Shown: positions 34,342-43,580, counted from the stretch's first letter. The stretch: DNA of 64,000 nt from Actinopolymorpha singaporensis (GCF_900104745.1 NZ_LT629732.1:3831981-3895980), one strand, 5' to 3'. The notes: a model not told the origin generated them from the letters alone. Numbers and translations: made by a program.

Positions 34342-36845
34342 CAGGCCCGGTGAGGTGCACGGTGACGGCCCCGCTCCTTGGCGCTGTCACAGGGGGCGCC
34401 GACCGGCTCCTCGAGGTGGTGCGGACCTCGATCCGCGCCGGGGACAACGGCACGCCCACGCGCCATGGCGTTCGCGCCCCGGTCGACGCACGGTTGGTGC
34501 CGGTCGCGGTGACCGGATGGCTGTGCACGCTCGTGGTCCCGGTCGCGCCGGTCGTTCCCGCCGCAGGTGGCGCGGTCGTCGCGGCCCTGGCTGGGGTGGT
34601 TCTGCTCGGCCGCCGGTACCAACGTCGCGGTGCGCTCGGACTGTCCGCCGCGGTGGCCTGCCTGGGTGCCGCCGTCCTGACCGCGGTCACTCTGCTGCAC
34701 GTGTCGGCGGCCAGGAGTGGGCCCGTCCCCGTGCTCGCCGCCGAGGCCGCGGTCGCCACGACCGAGCTTCTGGTGCGCACCGATCCGCGGGTGCGTTCCT
34801 CCCCGGGCCACCGCTCGACCTACGTCGTCCTGGAGGCCGACGTTCTTCGGCTCACCCGCCGCGGTGTGACGACCGCGGTGCGGACCCCGGTCGTGGTCAC
34901 CGGCCCGGCGACGTGGTCGGAGGTCGAGGTGGGCCAGCGCGTGCGGGCCGTCACTCGCTTCGCGCCGACCGACCAGGGCGAGCGTGCGGCCGCCGTCCTG
35001 GCCGCCCGCTCGGCTCCGGCACTCATCGCGCGGGCCGGACCGCTCGACCGGGTGGCCAGCCGGCTGCGTGCCGGACTCCGGGCGGCCGTGGCCGGGCTTC
35101 CGGCGAACGAGCGCGGTCTCGTACCCGCGTTGGTCGTAGGTGACGTCTCGCGGATGCCCGAGCAACTGGAGGAGGACTTCCGCACGGCCGGTCTGTCACA
35201 TCTGACGGCTGTTTCGGGCACGAACCTCACCATCCTGCTCGCGTTCGTGCTCGGTGCGGCCCGATGGGCCGGTGTGCGGTCGTGGGGCCTGCCGCTGATC
35301 GGTGCCGGCTGCGCCGTGGGGTTCGTGGTGCTCGCCCGACCCGAACCCAGCGTGCTGAGAGCCGCCGCGATGGGCGTCGTCGGGCTCGCCGGGTTGGCCG
35401 TCGGCTCCCGTCGCCACGGTGTGCCGGCGGTTGCCTGTGCGGTGCTGGTCCTGCTCATGGTCGATCCGTGGCTCGGCCGTACGTACGGCTTCGCGTTGTC
35501 GGTCCTCGCCACCGCCGGCATCGTCGTCCTCGGCCCGCCGTTCTCCGAGGCACTCGCCCGTTGGCTGCCCCGCTTCGCGGCGACCGCGGTCGGCGTCCCG
35601 CTGGCGGCCCAGGTCGCGTGCACGCCGGTGGTGGCGGTGCTCTCCGCGTCCGTCAGCGCGGTCGCGGTGGTCGCCAACATGCTGGTGGCCCCGGCGGTCA
35701 CACCAGCAACCGTCCTCGGCATCGCCGCGACGCTGGTGTCCCCGGTCAGTCTGACCGGCGCGTGCGTGCCGGGCCACCTTGCCGGCTACGCCGCGCGGTG
35801 GATCGTGGAGATCGGCACGCGGGCGGCGCGCATGCCCGGCGCGAGCCTGACCTGGCCGTCGTCGGCTTTGGGAGTAGGCGTACTCACGCTGCTCTGCGTG
35901 GCGGCAGTGGTCCTGGCTCCCCGGCTGCTGCGCCGCCGCGGCGTGACGTTGGCGCTCGCCGGCAGCCTGGTGGCCTGGATCGTTCACCCCGTCCAGCCGC
36001 CTGCGTCGTTGGGCCTGCTGACCGGTTGGCCCCCGACAGGGTGGGTGGTCGTGGCCTGTGACGTGGGCCAGGGAGACGCCCTGGTGCTCCGCGCCGGGCC
36101 TCGGTCGGCGGTGGTGGTGGACACCGGTCCCGACCCCGCCTACGTCGACCGGTGTCTCACCAGCCTCGGCGTACGGCAGGTCCCGTACGTCCTGCTCACC
36201 CACTTCCACTCCGACCACACCACCGGACTGCCAGGCGTGGCGCGCGGCCGGGTGGTCGGAGAGGTCGGCATCCGTCCCGGCGCCGCCACCGGTGACGACG
36301 CCCGGCGCGTGCATGACTGGGCCGACTCCGCAGGCGTTCCGGTCGCCGCCGTCGCGATCGGTGAGGAACGCCAGGTAGGCGCACTGAGCTGGAAGGTCCT
36401 GGGACCGGCAGGTCGGCTGGCCGAACCCGAGAGCCGCGGTGTCGATGCCGGCTCGGGAGACTCGGAGGAGGGCGCGGCGGAGAACGACTCCAGCGTCGTG
36501 ATCCTGGCGCGGATCCAGGGCATCAGTGTCCTGGTGACCGGAGACGTCGAGCCCACGGGCCAGCGCCGGTTGCTGTCGTCCGGCGCCGACCTGCACGCGA
36601 CGGTGCTGAAGGTTCCCCATCACGGGTCGCGGTACCAGGATCCGGACTTCCTCCGGGCCGTCGGTGCCCGGATCGCGATGATCAGCGTCGGCGCGGACAA
36701 CGACTACGGCCACCCGGCGTCGTCGACGATCGCGACCCTGGCGAGCGCCGGCGCCAGGGTCGTCCGCACGGACCAGGGCGGCGCGATGGCCGTGGTGAAG
36801 GACGGCACTGGGCTCGGGCTGGTCGCCCGATCTCCACCGAGGTGA
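34338..36845 (+). CDS. comEC: ComEC/Rec2 DNA-uptake channel
   Basis: Polytopic membrane protein of 835 residues that should pass single-stranded DNA through the membrane. The N-terminal half has many hydrophobic helices and an OB-like periplasmic region. The competence domain contains LVPALVVGDVSRMPEQLEED (about 262-281) and GLSHLTAVSGTNLTILLAF (about 285-303), the family hallmark. The C-terminal third is a metallo-beta-lactamase-like domain: VVVACDVGQGDALVLR near 570, LTHFHSDHTTG near 621 (HxHxDH type) and KVPHHGSRYQDP near 758. Start and comEA stop overlap as ATGA. No other competence genes are in the window, so natural transformation is only inferred. Confidence 0.93.
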   Translation: MTGPVRCTVTAPLLGAVTGGADRLLEVVRTSIRAGDNGTPTRHGVRAPVDARLVPVAVTGWLCTLVVPVAPVVPAAGGAVVAALAGVVLLGRRYQRRGALGLSAAVACLGAAVLTAVTLLHVSAARSGPVPVLAAEAAVATTELLVRTDPRVRSSPGHRSTYVVLEADVLRLTRRGVTTAVRTPVVVTGPATWSEVEVGQRVRAVTRFAPTDQGERAAAVLAARSAPALIARAGPLDRVASRLRAGLRAAVAGLPANERGLVPALVVGDVSRMPEQLEEDFRTAGLSHLTAVSGTNLTILLAFVLGAARWAGVRSWGLPLIGAGCAVGFVVLARPEPSVLRAAAMGVVGLAGLAVGSRRHGVPAVACAVLVLLMVDPWLGRTYGFALSVLATAGIVVLGPPFSEALARWLPRFAATAVGVPLAAQVACTPVVAVLSASVSAVAVVANMLVAPAVTPATVLGIAATLVSPVSLTGACVPGHLAGYAARWIVEIGTRAARMPGASLTWPSSALGVGVLTLLCVAAVVLAPRLLRRRGVTLALAGSLVAWIVHPVQPPASLGLLTGWPPTGWVVVACDVGQGDALVLRAGPRSAVVVDTGPDPAYVDRCLTSLGVRQVPYVLLTHFHSDHTTGLPGVARGRVVGEVGIRPGAATGDDARRVHDWADSAGVPVAAVAIGEERQVGALSWKVLGPAGRLAEPESRGVDAGSGDSEEGAAENDSSVVILARIQGISVLVTGDVEPTGQRRLLSSGADLHATVLKVPHHGSRYQDPDFLRAVGARIAMISVGADNDYGHPASSTIATLASAGARVVRTDQGGAMAVVKDGTGLGLVARSPPR

Positions 36846-36897
36846 GCGGGGAGCGGGGGCGCGTCACCTGTCGGCGGCCCGTGGGATGCTGAACGCG

Positions 36898-37902
36898 ATG
36901 CCCAAGAAGTCCACCCAGGCGACCCCCGGCGACGGAGTCCTCGGGACGGTCACCCTTGTCCTGGGACCTGAGGAGTTGCTGGCCGAGCGCGCGGTCGCCG
37001 GCACCGTGCGGGCCGTCCGCGCTGCCGACACCGACGCCGACGTCACCGATCTGGAGGCGTCCGCTCTCACCGCCGGCGGCCTGGCCGAGCTCACCAGCCC
37101 CTCGCTGTTCGCCTCAGCGCGAGCCGTCGTGGTGCGCAACCTCGACGGTCTCCCCGCCGACTCGGTTGACGCCCTGGTCGGCTATGCGCGCTCACCCCAG
37201 CCGGACGTCGCGGCGGTGCTCGTGCACCGCGGCGGGCAGAAGGGCCGCGGAGTGGTCGACAAGCTCCGCAAGGCCGGTGTCCGGGTGGTCGCCTGCGACT
37301 CGCCGCGGCCTTCGGAGCTGCCCGCGTTCGTGGCGCGCGAAGTACGGTCAGCCGGTGGGCGGATCGAGGAGGAGGCCGCACAGTTCCTGGTCGAGTCCAT
37401 CGGCCGGGATCTTCGTTCGCTGGCAGCTGCGACGTCCCAGCTGGTCTCCGACACCGACGGACAACCCATCACCGAGAGCGTCGTCCGGCGCTACTTCGCG
37501 GGCCGGGCCGAGGTGACCAGCTTCGCGGTCGCCGATGCCGCGGTCGCCGGCCGCACCGCGCACGCACTGGAGCAGTTGCGGTGGGCCCTGCGGTCCGGAG
37601 TCGCACCGGTACTGGTGACGTCGGCTCTGGCGGCGGGAGTTCGCGGCCTGGCGAAGTTGTCGGGGGCACCTCGCGGTCTGCGGGAGGCGGACCTGGCCCG
37701 GGAGATCGGTGTGCCACCGTGGAAGGTCAGGACGTTGCGCGGTCAGCTGCGCGGCTGGACCGACGAGGGCCTGGCCGAAGCGCTGCTTGCAGTCGCGCGG
37801 GCCGACGCCGACGTCAAGGGCGGCGCGGACGACGCGGAGTACGCGCTCGAACGCGCGGTGCTGGCGGTCGCGTCGGCCCGCACCAGCGCCCACCGCCGCT
37901 GA
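36898..37902 (+). CDS. holA: DNA polymerase III delta subunit
   Basis: Clamp-loader subunit that opens the sliding clamp; 334 residues. TLVLGPEELLAERAV (about 18-32) is the start of the AAA-like domain, and like other HolA proteins it lacks a working Walker A. LFASARAVVVRNLDGL (about 71-86) and the C-terminal collar helices (ALEQLRWALRSGVAPVLVTS, about 223-242) match the family. ATG 36898 is preferred: the -10-like GATGCT (36885-36890) lies seven bases before it, the pattern of a leaderless message. An ATG 12 bases earlier is possible. The end of the gene merges into a tandem repeat that copies its stop-codon context. Confidence 0.92.
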   Translation: MPKKSTQATPGDGVLGTVTLVLGPEELLAERAVAGTVRAVRAADTDADVTDLEASALTAGGLAELTSPSLFASARAVVVRNLDGLPADSVDALVGYARSPQPDVAAVLVHRGGQKGRGVVDKLRKAGVRVVACDSPRPSELPAFVAREVRSAGGRIEEEAAQFLVESIGRDLRSLAAATSQLVSDTDGQPITESVVRRYFAGRAEVTSFAVADAAVAGRTAHALEQLRWALRSGVAPVLVTSALAAGVRGLAKLSGAPRGLREADLAREIGVPPWKVRTLRGQLRGWTDEGLAEALLAVARADADVKGGADDAEYALERAVLAVASARTSAHRR

Positions 37903-38068
37903 ACGCCGCATCGGGTCGAACGCCGGCGGCCACCATTGCCGAACGCCGCACCAGGGCGAAGCCCCGCCACCACCGCAGCTGAGCGCCGCCTCGGGTTCGA
38001 ACGCCGGCGCCACCGCCGCTGAGCCTCGACGCCTCATCGGGTACGAACGCCGGGCCCACCGCTACTGA
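37888..38068. repeat. Degenerate tandem repeat of about 40-47 bp after holA
   Basis: Four units, each containing GAACGCCGC or GAGCGCCGC, then a CGGG(T)-GAACGCCGG core and a CACCGCCGCTGA-like end. The first end is the holA stop region itself, so the repeat seems to have grown from the last codons of holA. No gene is in this stretch. Confidence 0.65.
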
Positions 38069-38108
38069 CGGGCGGGCTCTCGTCACGACAAATCGGAGAG
38101 GACTGCAG

Positions 38109-38144
38109 AAAAAGCTGCTCGGCCGGGACGCCGAGCAGCTTTTT
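38109..38144. terminator. Bidirectional intrinsic terminator between holA and rpsT
   Basis: AAAAAGCTGCTCGG pairs perfectly with CCGAGCAGCTTTTT around an eight-base loop. An A-run on one side and a T-run on the other make it work for both converging genes. It is the clearest intrinsic terminator in the window and lies 36 bases after the rpsT stop. Confidence 0.92.
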
Positions 38145-38180
38145 AGCGTTTGCCGGAAGCGAGCCGCCTCCGGAAAGGAC

Positions 38181-38441
38181 CTAAAGGGCGGCGGACCGCT
38201 TGAAGATCGCCGACTTCTTGTTGGCGGCCTGGTTCTTGTGCAGAACGCCCTTGGAGGCGGCCCGGTCGAGCATGCGCCCGGCCGCGCGGGCCAGATCCTG
38301 TGCCTTCGCCTTGTCGCCGGACTCGGCGGCCTCGCTGAAGTTGCGAATGGCCGTCCGCAGCGAGGAGCGCGTCGACTTGTTGCGGAGCCGACGGGTCTCG
38401 TTCTGCTTGATCCGCTTGATCTGGGACTTGATGTTCGCCAC
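38181..38441 (-). CDS. rpsT: 30S ribosomal protein S20
   Basis: Small-subunit protein of 86 residues that binds 16S rRNA. It begins [20 protein letters not shown], the universal S20 start, and ends [19 protein letters not shown]. Mostly helical and strongly basic. It is on the strand opposite to holA and lepA, as is usual in actinobacteria. A good promoter lies about 75 bases upstream, leaving an untranslated leader of around 65 bases in which S20 could control its own synthesis, as known in other bacteria. A strong terminator follows. Confidence 0.97.
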   Translation of the reverse strand: MANIKSQIKRIKQNETRRLRNKSTRSSLRTAIRNFSEAAESGDKAKAQDLARAAGRMLDRAASKGVLHKNQAANKKSAIFKRSAAL

Positions 38442-38512
38442 TGAGCTGAAGCCTCGATCGCAGGTCGTACGGGAATGGACACGCGGCGGGATCCGCCCGC
38501 GCGCGAACAGAG

Positions 38513-38542
38513 AGCTTACCAGCCGGGCAAACCAGTCCCCAA
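38513..38542 (-). promoter_or_regulatory. rpsT promoter
   Basis: On the minus strand TTGGGG (38542-38537) and TAAGCT (38518-38513) are separated by 18 bases. Transcription would start near 38506, about 65 bases before the rpsT ATG. The 16-bp repeat array begins just upstream of this promoter. Confidence 0.6.
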
Positions 38543-38557
38543 CTGTGGGCGGATCGA

Positions 38558-38701
38558 CCGGAACCCGGCCCGACCGGAACCTGACCCGACCGGAACCTGA
38601 CCCGACCGGAACCTGACCCGACCGGAACCTGACCCGACCGGAACCTGACCCGACCGGAACCTGACCCGACCGGAACCTGACCCGACCGGAACCTGACCCG
38701 A
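38558..38701. repeat. 16-bp tandem repeat, about nine copies
   Basis: The unit CCGGAACCTGACCCGA is repeated eight times without change from about 38574 to 38701, with one altered copy before it (CCGGAACCCGGCCCGA, 38558). Perfect identity suggests recent expansion and probable length variation between strains. It lies between the rpsT promoter and the end of the ABC permease gene. On the minus strand the unit reads TCGGGTCAGGTTCCGG. There are no non-repeated spacers, so it is not a CRISPR. Confidence 0.95.
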
Positions 38702-38721
38702 CCTCGAAGGACTCCCGGCGC

Positions 38722-39438
38722 CTACTCGGTCTCGGTGAGCGTGAGTGATCGTAGCCGTTCCCCGGCGAACCACGTCGCAGCCACGGTCGTGACGAGGAGC
38801 AGGACGACTCCGGTGCCGAGCCCGACCGCCGCCTCGATGTCGTCCCCGGCGATCAGCCGGTCGGCGACCGCGAGCGCCCACTGCTGGATGCTGAGCACCT
38901 GGGCGCCGGGTACGAACCCGCCGACCAGGCTCTCCCAGATCAGCGCGTAGATGAGGCCGAAGACGACGGCGTGCCTGGTGATCACGGCCAGCATCAGGAA
39001 GACCGCGCTGTAGGCCAGCCCGGCAACAGCGGCCCCGACCGCGAACCCGACAGCGACACCGTCGTCGAACCCGGACATGATCACCCCGGCCAGGAGCGTC
39101 GGGACGGCCGCGAAGGCCACCAGGCAACCCACCGCGACGGCGAGCTTCGTGACGACGATGGTCGGACGCGGCAACGGTTTGGCGAGCACGTAGATGATCG
39201 AGCCGTCGTCGATCTCCGGCCCGATCACACCCGTACCCGCGATCAGGCCGAGCAGCGGCACGATCGTGCCGAGGGCGAGGGTCTGCAGCAGAGTCGTGCC
39301 GACCTGCAGGCTGGGGCCGGTCACGAGCCGCAGGAGCAGTGCGAGAAGCACGAGCACCGCCGGCAGGACGAAGAGCAGGAGTACGCGTCGTTTCCCGAGC
39401 AGGGTGCTGGCGGTGAGCCTGGCGATCGTGGCGTTCAT
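38722..39438 (-). CDS. ABC-2 type permease
   Basis: Membrane protein of 238 residues with six hydrophobic helices, e.g. [20 protein letters not shown] (about 19-38) and [40 protein letters not shown] (about 72-91) is the ABC-2 membrane-edge helix typical of NatB/YhgE-like permeases. It should pair with the ATPase encoded 33 bases upstream at 39472. The exported molecule is unknown. It is the last gene of a four-gene set of two ATPase/permease pairs reading leftward, and its stop is 20 bases from the 16-bp repeat array. Confidence 0.85.
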   Translation of the reverse strand: MNATIARLTASTLLGKRRVLLLFVLPAVLVLLALLLRLVTGPSLQVGTTLLQTLALGTIVPLLGLIAGTGVIGPEIDDGSIIYVLAKPLPRPTIVVTKLAVAVGCLVAFAAVPTLLAGVIMSGFDDGVAVGFAVGAAVAGLAYSAVFLMLAVITRHAVVFGLIYALIWESLVGGFVPGAQVLSIQQWALAVADRLIAGDDIEAAVGLGTGVVLLLVTTVAATWFAGERLRSLTLTETE

Positions 39439-39471
39439 CGGTCTCTCATCGGTGTCTCATCGGGGCGGGCC

Positions 39472-40389
39472 TCACGCGGTGATGAGGTAGGAGAAGACGC
39501 TCTCGAGAGACTCGTCGGAGGGCGAGATCTCGTAGAGCCGGACACCCGCGGCGCGGGCCACCTGCGGGACGAGCCAGGTGAACCGGGCGAAGTCGACCGC
39601 CTGCACCCGCAGGCACCGCTCCCGGGCGTCGAGTTCGACACCGGCGGACGACCCGTCCGCGATGAGGGCCGACGCGAGCCTGCGGTCGTCACTGGAGCGG
39701 ATGACGTACTGGTGCGGCCGGTCGATCATCAGCCGCCGGATCTCCCGGAAGTCCCCGGACGCGGCGTGCCGCCCGGCCACGACGACCTCGATGTGCGACG
39801 CGACCTGCTCGACCTCCTCCAGGATGTGCGAGCTGAACAGCACCGTGCGGCCGGCCTGTCCCATCGCCCGCAGCAGGTCCATCAGGTGCAGCCGCTGCCG
39901 CGGGTCCATGCCGTTGAACGGCTCGTCCAGCAGCAGAACAGATGGCCGGTGCACCAGCGCGGTCGCCATCTTGATCCGCTGCTTCATCCCCTTGGAGTAC
40001 GTGCCGACGGCCCGGCTGGCGGCCGGGCCCATCTCGACGGTCTCGATCGCCTCCCGGGCGGCGGACCCGGGATCGGCGAGTCGGTGCAACTTCGCGTTCG
40101 CGAGGACGAACTCCCAGCCGGTGAGGCTGTCGTAGAGGGCTTCGCGCTCGGGCACGAGCCCGATGTCGCGGTAGGCGGCCTGGTTGCGCCAGACCTTCTC
40201 CCCGTCCAGCGTGACCGTGCCCGCGGACGGGGCGAGGAAGCCACCCATCATGTGGATGATGGTCGACTTGCCCGCGCCGTTGGGCCCGAGCAGACCGGTG
40301 ACGCCCGGGCCGATGGTCATGGCGACGTCGTTGACCGCGACGACGTTGCCGTACCAGCGGGAGACGTGGTCGAGCCGGATGACACTCAC
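39472..40389 (-). CDS. ABC transporter ATP-binding protein (pair B)
   Basis: ATPase of 305 residues. Walker A GPNGAGKST (about 35-43), signature YSKGMKQRIKMATAL (about 131-145, KG in place of SGG as in many ABC-2 ATPases), Walker B VLLLDEPFNGMDP (about 150-162) and the switch His in FSSHILEEVE. The C-terminal 85 residues (QYVIRSSDDRRLASALIADG) form an accessory domain seen in multidrug ABC-2 ATPases. The ATG overlaps the stop of the permease gene at 40386 (ATGA), so this ATPase could serve the permeases on both sides. Substrate unknown. Confidence 0.9.
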   Translation of the reverse strand: MSVIRLDHVSRWYGNVVAVNDVAMTIGPGVTGLLGPNGAGKSTIIHMMGGFLAPSAGTVTLDGEKVWRNQAAYRDIGLVPEREALYDSLTGWEFVLANAKLHRLADPGSAAREAIETVEMGPAASRAVGTYSKGMKQRIKMATALVHRPSVLLLDEPFNGMDPRQRLHLMDLLRAMGQAGRTVLFSSHILEEVEQVASHIEVVVAGRHAASGDFREIRRLMIDRPHQYVIRSSDDRRLASALIADGSSAGVELDARERCLRVQAVDFARFTWLVPQVARAAGVRLYEISPSDESLESVFSYLITA

Positions 40390-41333
40390 GAGGCCGCCAC
40401 CTTCCGATAGCGAAGCATCAGCAGGCCGAACGACCCGCCGACGACGAGCACGGTGACGAGTACGTACAGCAGTGCGCCCAACCCGCCGGACGGCGGCGGC
40501 ACGGGGCTGGCGCTGGTGGCACCGAGCGCGACCACCTGCACGCCGTCCACCACGGTGACGGGGGAGAAGAGGCCGGCATACCCCGCGGCGGTCCGGTGGC
40601 CCTGCTCGCCGAGGATCGCCGCCACGAAGCTCGATCCGCCGTAGGTCACCGTCAGCACGGTGATGATGGCGGCCACCCCGAACCCGCGCCGGGTGGTGAG
40701 CGCCGAGATCACACCGGAGATTCCGGCGAGTACGAGGGCGAGGACGGCGACCCCGGCCAGCCCGGCGAGGAGCCCCTTCGTCTGTGCGCCGAACGGGTAC
40801 TTCCCGAGCAGGGCGCCCGCGTACATCAGGACCAGCGGCACGGCCATCAGCAGGAACAGCGAGGCGACCAGCGCGGCGTACTTCGCGACCACGTAGTCGA
40901 TCCGGACGAGGGGGCGGGAGAAGTACAGCGTGATCGTGCGGAAGCGCAGGTCACGGGAGAAGAGCTGGGGCGCCTGGGCAGCAGCGAAGATGGCGATGAC
41001 CGCCTGGGTGTAGACGAAGTACCTCGTGTACGCGACGGGCGGGTCGGGCGGCTTGATGGCGACCGTGACGGCGACGAGGATCGCGGCGGGCAACAGCATG
41101 ACCCCGCCCAGCAGGAACGGCAGGATCTTCGCCCTCGCAGTCCGGCCCAGGCCGTACGTCGCGCGCAGGCTCTGCACGAACAGCGATCGCAGGATGTAGC
41201 CGCGGCCGAGCCGGGGACCGTCGTAGCGGCGGTAGCCGATGTCGTGGATCACGCCGGCCGGGGCGGCGTACGACGTGCTCTCGGGAGGCGACGTGCTCTC
41301 GGGAGGGGATGTGCTCTCAGGGGGTACCGACAC
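40386..41333 (-). CDS. ABC-2 type permease with PPESTS repeats at the N-terminus
   Basis: Membrane protein of 315 residues from the GTG at 41333. The N-terminus has three copies of PPESTS encoded by an 18-bp repeat (41272-41325), then VIHDIGYRRYDGPRLGRGYI (about 28-47), a signature of this permease group, and six or so helices such as LLGGVMLLPAAILVAVTVAI. RDLRFRTITLYFSRPLVRID (about 145-164) is the conserved cytoplasmic segment. A longer frame back to 41402 would overlap the ATPase by 86 bases; the GTG gives 17. It should act with the ATPase at 41317-42348 and perhaps with pair B. Exported molecule unknown. Confidence 0.83.
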   Translation of the reverse strand: MSVPPESTSPPESTSPPESTSYAAPAGVIHDIGYRRYDGPRLGRGYILRSLFVQSLRATYGLGRTARAKILPFLLGGVMLLPAAILVAVTVAIKPPDPPVAYTRYFVYTQAVIAIFAAAQAPQLFSRDLRFRTITLYFSRPLVRIDYVVAKYAALVASLFLLMAVPLVLMYAGALLGKYPFGAQTKGLLAGLAGVAVLALVLAGISGVISALTTRRGFGVAAIITVLTVTYGGSSFVAAILGEQGHRTAAGYAGLFSPVTVVDGVQVVALGATSASPVPPPSGGLGALLYVLVTVLVVGGSFGLLMLRYRKVAAS

Positions 41334-42348
41334 GGTGCGCTCCTCCCTGGTCAGGGCCGCCGACCGGCGGCTCACCGGCGGGGTCACCGGCGGCACCGGC
41401 ACGGGCTCCGGCCTGCTGGCCGACGGCGCCGTCCCGGAAGATCTCCTCGATGCGGTGCCGGCGCTGCTCCATCCGGACCAGGCCGAGGTCCAGTTCCGCT
41501 GCGGTGTCGCGTACGACGTCGAAGATCTCCTCGCGGTCGATGTCGATCATCAGCAGCCGCCCGTCGGGCACCACGCGAAGTCCGTGGCCGGAGAGGGCGT
41601 GACCGAGCCGGTCGCGGGCCGCGGTCCAGTCGGGGCCGGAGTCGTACGGCGCGACCTCCACGACCATCACCTGGGTGGCGCGGGTGAACTCGGCCGTCGA
41701 GGAGGCCCGCAGCAGCCTCCCGCCGTCGATGATCACCACCTGGTCGCTGATCCGCTCGAGTTCGCCGAGCAGGTGCGACGTCACCAGGACCGAGATCTCG
41801 AAGTCGGTTCCGATCCGGTTGACCAGCCCCAGCATCTCGTCGCGGCCGGACGGGTCCAGGCCGTTGGTCGGCTCGTCGAGGAACACCAGCCGGGGATCGT
41901 GGACCAGGGCCTGGGCCAGTTTGACCCGCTGCCGCATTCCGGTGGAGTACCCGCCGATCGGGCGGTAGCGCTCCTCGTACAGGCCGACGTGCCGCAGGGT
42001 GTCGGCGGTGCGTTCGCGCGCGCTCGCCGCCGGCAGACCTGACATCCGCGCCATGTGGACGACGAACTCGGTCGCCGACATGTCGGGTGGCAGGCAGTCG
42101 TGCTCGGGCATGTAGCCCACTCGGTCGCGGATCGCCGGGCCCTGCGTGGCGACGTCGAGGCCGAGGACTGTCGCCTCGCCCGAGGTGGCCGGCTGCAGAC
42201 CGAGCAGGATCTTGATCAGAGTCGACTTGCCCGCGCCGTTCGCGCCGACGAGCCCCGTCACACCGGGACCGATGTCGACCGTCAACTGGTCGAGCGCGGT
42301 GACGCTCGGGAACCTCTTGGTGAGGTCGTGGATCGCGATGACGGACAC
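41317..42348 (-). CDS. ABC transporter ATP-binding protein (pair A)
   Basis: ATPase of 343 residues. Walker A GANGAGKST (about 36-44), signature YSTGMRQRVKLAQAL (about 138-152), Walker B LVFLDEPTNGLDPSGRDEML (about 158-177) and H-loop TSHLLGELERIS. The last 30 residues are Gly/Ala-rich (GARAGAAGDPAGEPPVGG) and probably disordered. It is first in the leftward set ATPase, permease, ATPase, permease. Two similar but diverged pairs side by side suggest an old duplication or a transporter with two different ATPases. No regulator is adjacent. Confidence 0.9.
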   Translation of the reverse strand: MSVIAIHDLTKRFPSVTALDQLTVDIGPGVTGLVGANGAGKSTLIKILLGLQPATSGEATVLGLDVATQGPAIRDRVGYMPEHDCLPPDMSATEFVVHMARMSGLPAASARERTADTLRHVGLYEERYRPIGGYSTGMRQRVKLAQALVHDPRLVFLDEPTNGLDPSGRDEMLGLVNRIGTDFEISVLVTSHLLGELERISDQVVIIDGGRLLRASSTAEFTRATQVMVVEVAPYDSGPDWTAARDRLGHALSGHGLRVVPDGRLLMIDIDREEIFDVVRDTAAELDLGLVRMEQRRHRIEEIFRDGAVGQQAGARAGAAGDPAGEPPVGGPDQGGAHRVGTP

Positions 42349-42488
42349 GGGACGAAAACTAGTGCCCCGGAGCCTGCGGGTGATCCGACTCGCGGACGAA
42401 CCTTTTCCGTCATTCCCCTACGGGAGTGCCGTAGGCCACCGCCGGGGGTGCACCCGGAGCCGTACCCGGGACGGGTCCAGGACGGGCG

Positions 42489-43490
42489 TCAGCCGACCCA
42501 GCCGCGGCGCAGCGCGAGCCAGGACAGCGTGGCCTGGGCGTACCACGCCTGGTGGGCGCGGAGGTACGGCGAGCCGCTGACCGCCGGTTGCAGCGAGGAG
42601 TCGGCGAAGTAGCCGGCCAGGCCGGCGAGTACGGCGTCCACGGCGTCGCCGTCCGCGTTCTCGCCGAGGGGGTGCGCCGACAGCAGCGCGGTCGCGTCGT
42701 AGCCGTCACCGCACGCCGAGATCAGCACGGTCACGAGGTCCAGCCAGGCGGGGCCGCGGCTCGGCCAGTTCCAGTCGCAGAACCACACCCGCCCGTCGTC
42801 GCCCAGGATCACGTTGTCGTCGCGGAGGTCGCAGTGAACCACGCTGTCGCCGGCGAGGGCGGCCGGCGCGGCCTCCTCGAGCGTGGCGAGCTCGGCGACC
42901 TGGGGGTCGACGGTGGAACCATCGGCGCCGGACGCGCGGGCGAGTCGCCGCCAGTAGCCGAAGTCCTCGGCCAGCCAGTCGCCGGCCTGCGGCACCACCA
43001 GGCCCTCCGGTGCGGGAGTCATCACCTCGGCAAGGGCGGTCAGGGCGGTGAGGACGTCGGTGAGCTCGTTCGGCTTCCACGGTCGCGCCGGTGGCCGTCC
43101 GGGAACGTCGTCGAAGCAGAGCACCACCCAGTCGAACTCCTCCAGCGTCCACCGCAGCGCCGGAACCGGCGCCGCCGACGGGATGCGGGCCGCGATCCGC
43201 GCCTCGGCGCGGTAGGAGTCGGCGATCGCGGGGGAGCGGTCGGCGGACACGGCCTTAACGAACGCGCGCCGGGTGCCGCCCGTGCCACTGCCTGTGCCAC
43301 CGCCGGTGCCGCCGTAGGCCAGCCGGGACGCGAAGCCCGGCGTGAACCCTGAGCCCTGGCTGGCGGTCGCCACGACGTCGCCGCCGAGCCGTTCGGCGAT
43401 CCGGTCGCGCAGGGGTTCGGGCAGGTCGGCCCACTGGGGGCGGACGGCGGTCTCGCCGTGGGGCACCGAGCCGGCTTGCGAGGCTGTCAC
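42489..43490 (-). CDS. Aminoglycoside phosphotransferase-like protein
   Basis: Kinase-fold protein of 333 residues from the GTG at 43490. The N-lobe has FTPGFASRLAYGG (a Gly-rich loop, followed by TGGGTGSGTGGTRRAFVKAV with the ATP-binding Lys near 75). The hinge is DWVVLCFDDVPGRPP. The catalytic loop is VVHCDLRDDNVILGDD (about 217-232) with HxDxxxxN, and metal binding is WFCDWNWPSRGPAWLD (about 236-251). Substrate unknown; resistance to an antibiotic cannot be assumed. The Gly/Thr repeat in the N-lobe is unusual and reflects a local DNA repeat. Confidence 0.83.
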   Translation of the reverse strand: MTASQAGSVPHGETAVRPQWADLPEPLRDRIAERLGGDVVATASQGSGFTPGFASRLAYGGTGGGTGSGTGGTRRAFVKAVSADRSPAIADSYRAEARIAARIPSAAPVPALRWTLEEFDWVVLCFDDVPGRPPARPWKPNELTDVLTALTALAEVMTPAPEGLVVPQAGDWLAEDFGYWRRLARASGADGSTVDPQVAELATLEEAAPAALAGDSVVHCDLRDDNVILGDDGRVWFCDWNWPSRGPAWLDLVTVLISACGDGYDATALLSAHPLGENADGDAVDAVLAGLAGYFADSSLQPAVSGSPYLRAHQAWYAQATLSWLALRRGWVG

Positions 43491-43580
43491 CCGCCGATCC
43501 TGGCAGCCGCCGCGAAGCTGCGGGGTCGTGGGTCCCGTGGTGGGCACGTGGTTCGCTACGGCCGGGGAGGGCGGCCCGGC

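Noticed and set aside
38558-38701. Possible CRISPR array
   Set aside because: The 16-bp units are adjacent with no unique spacers, and there are no cas genes.
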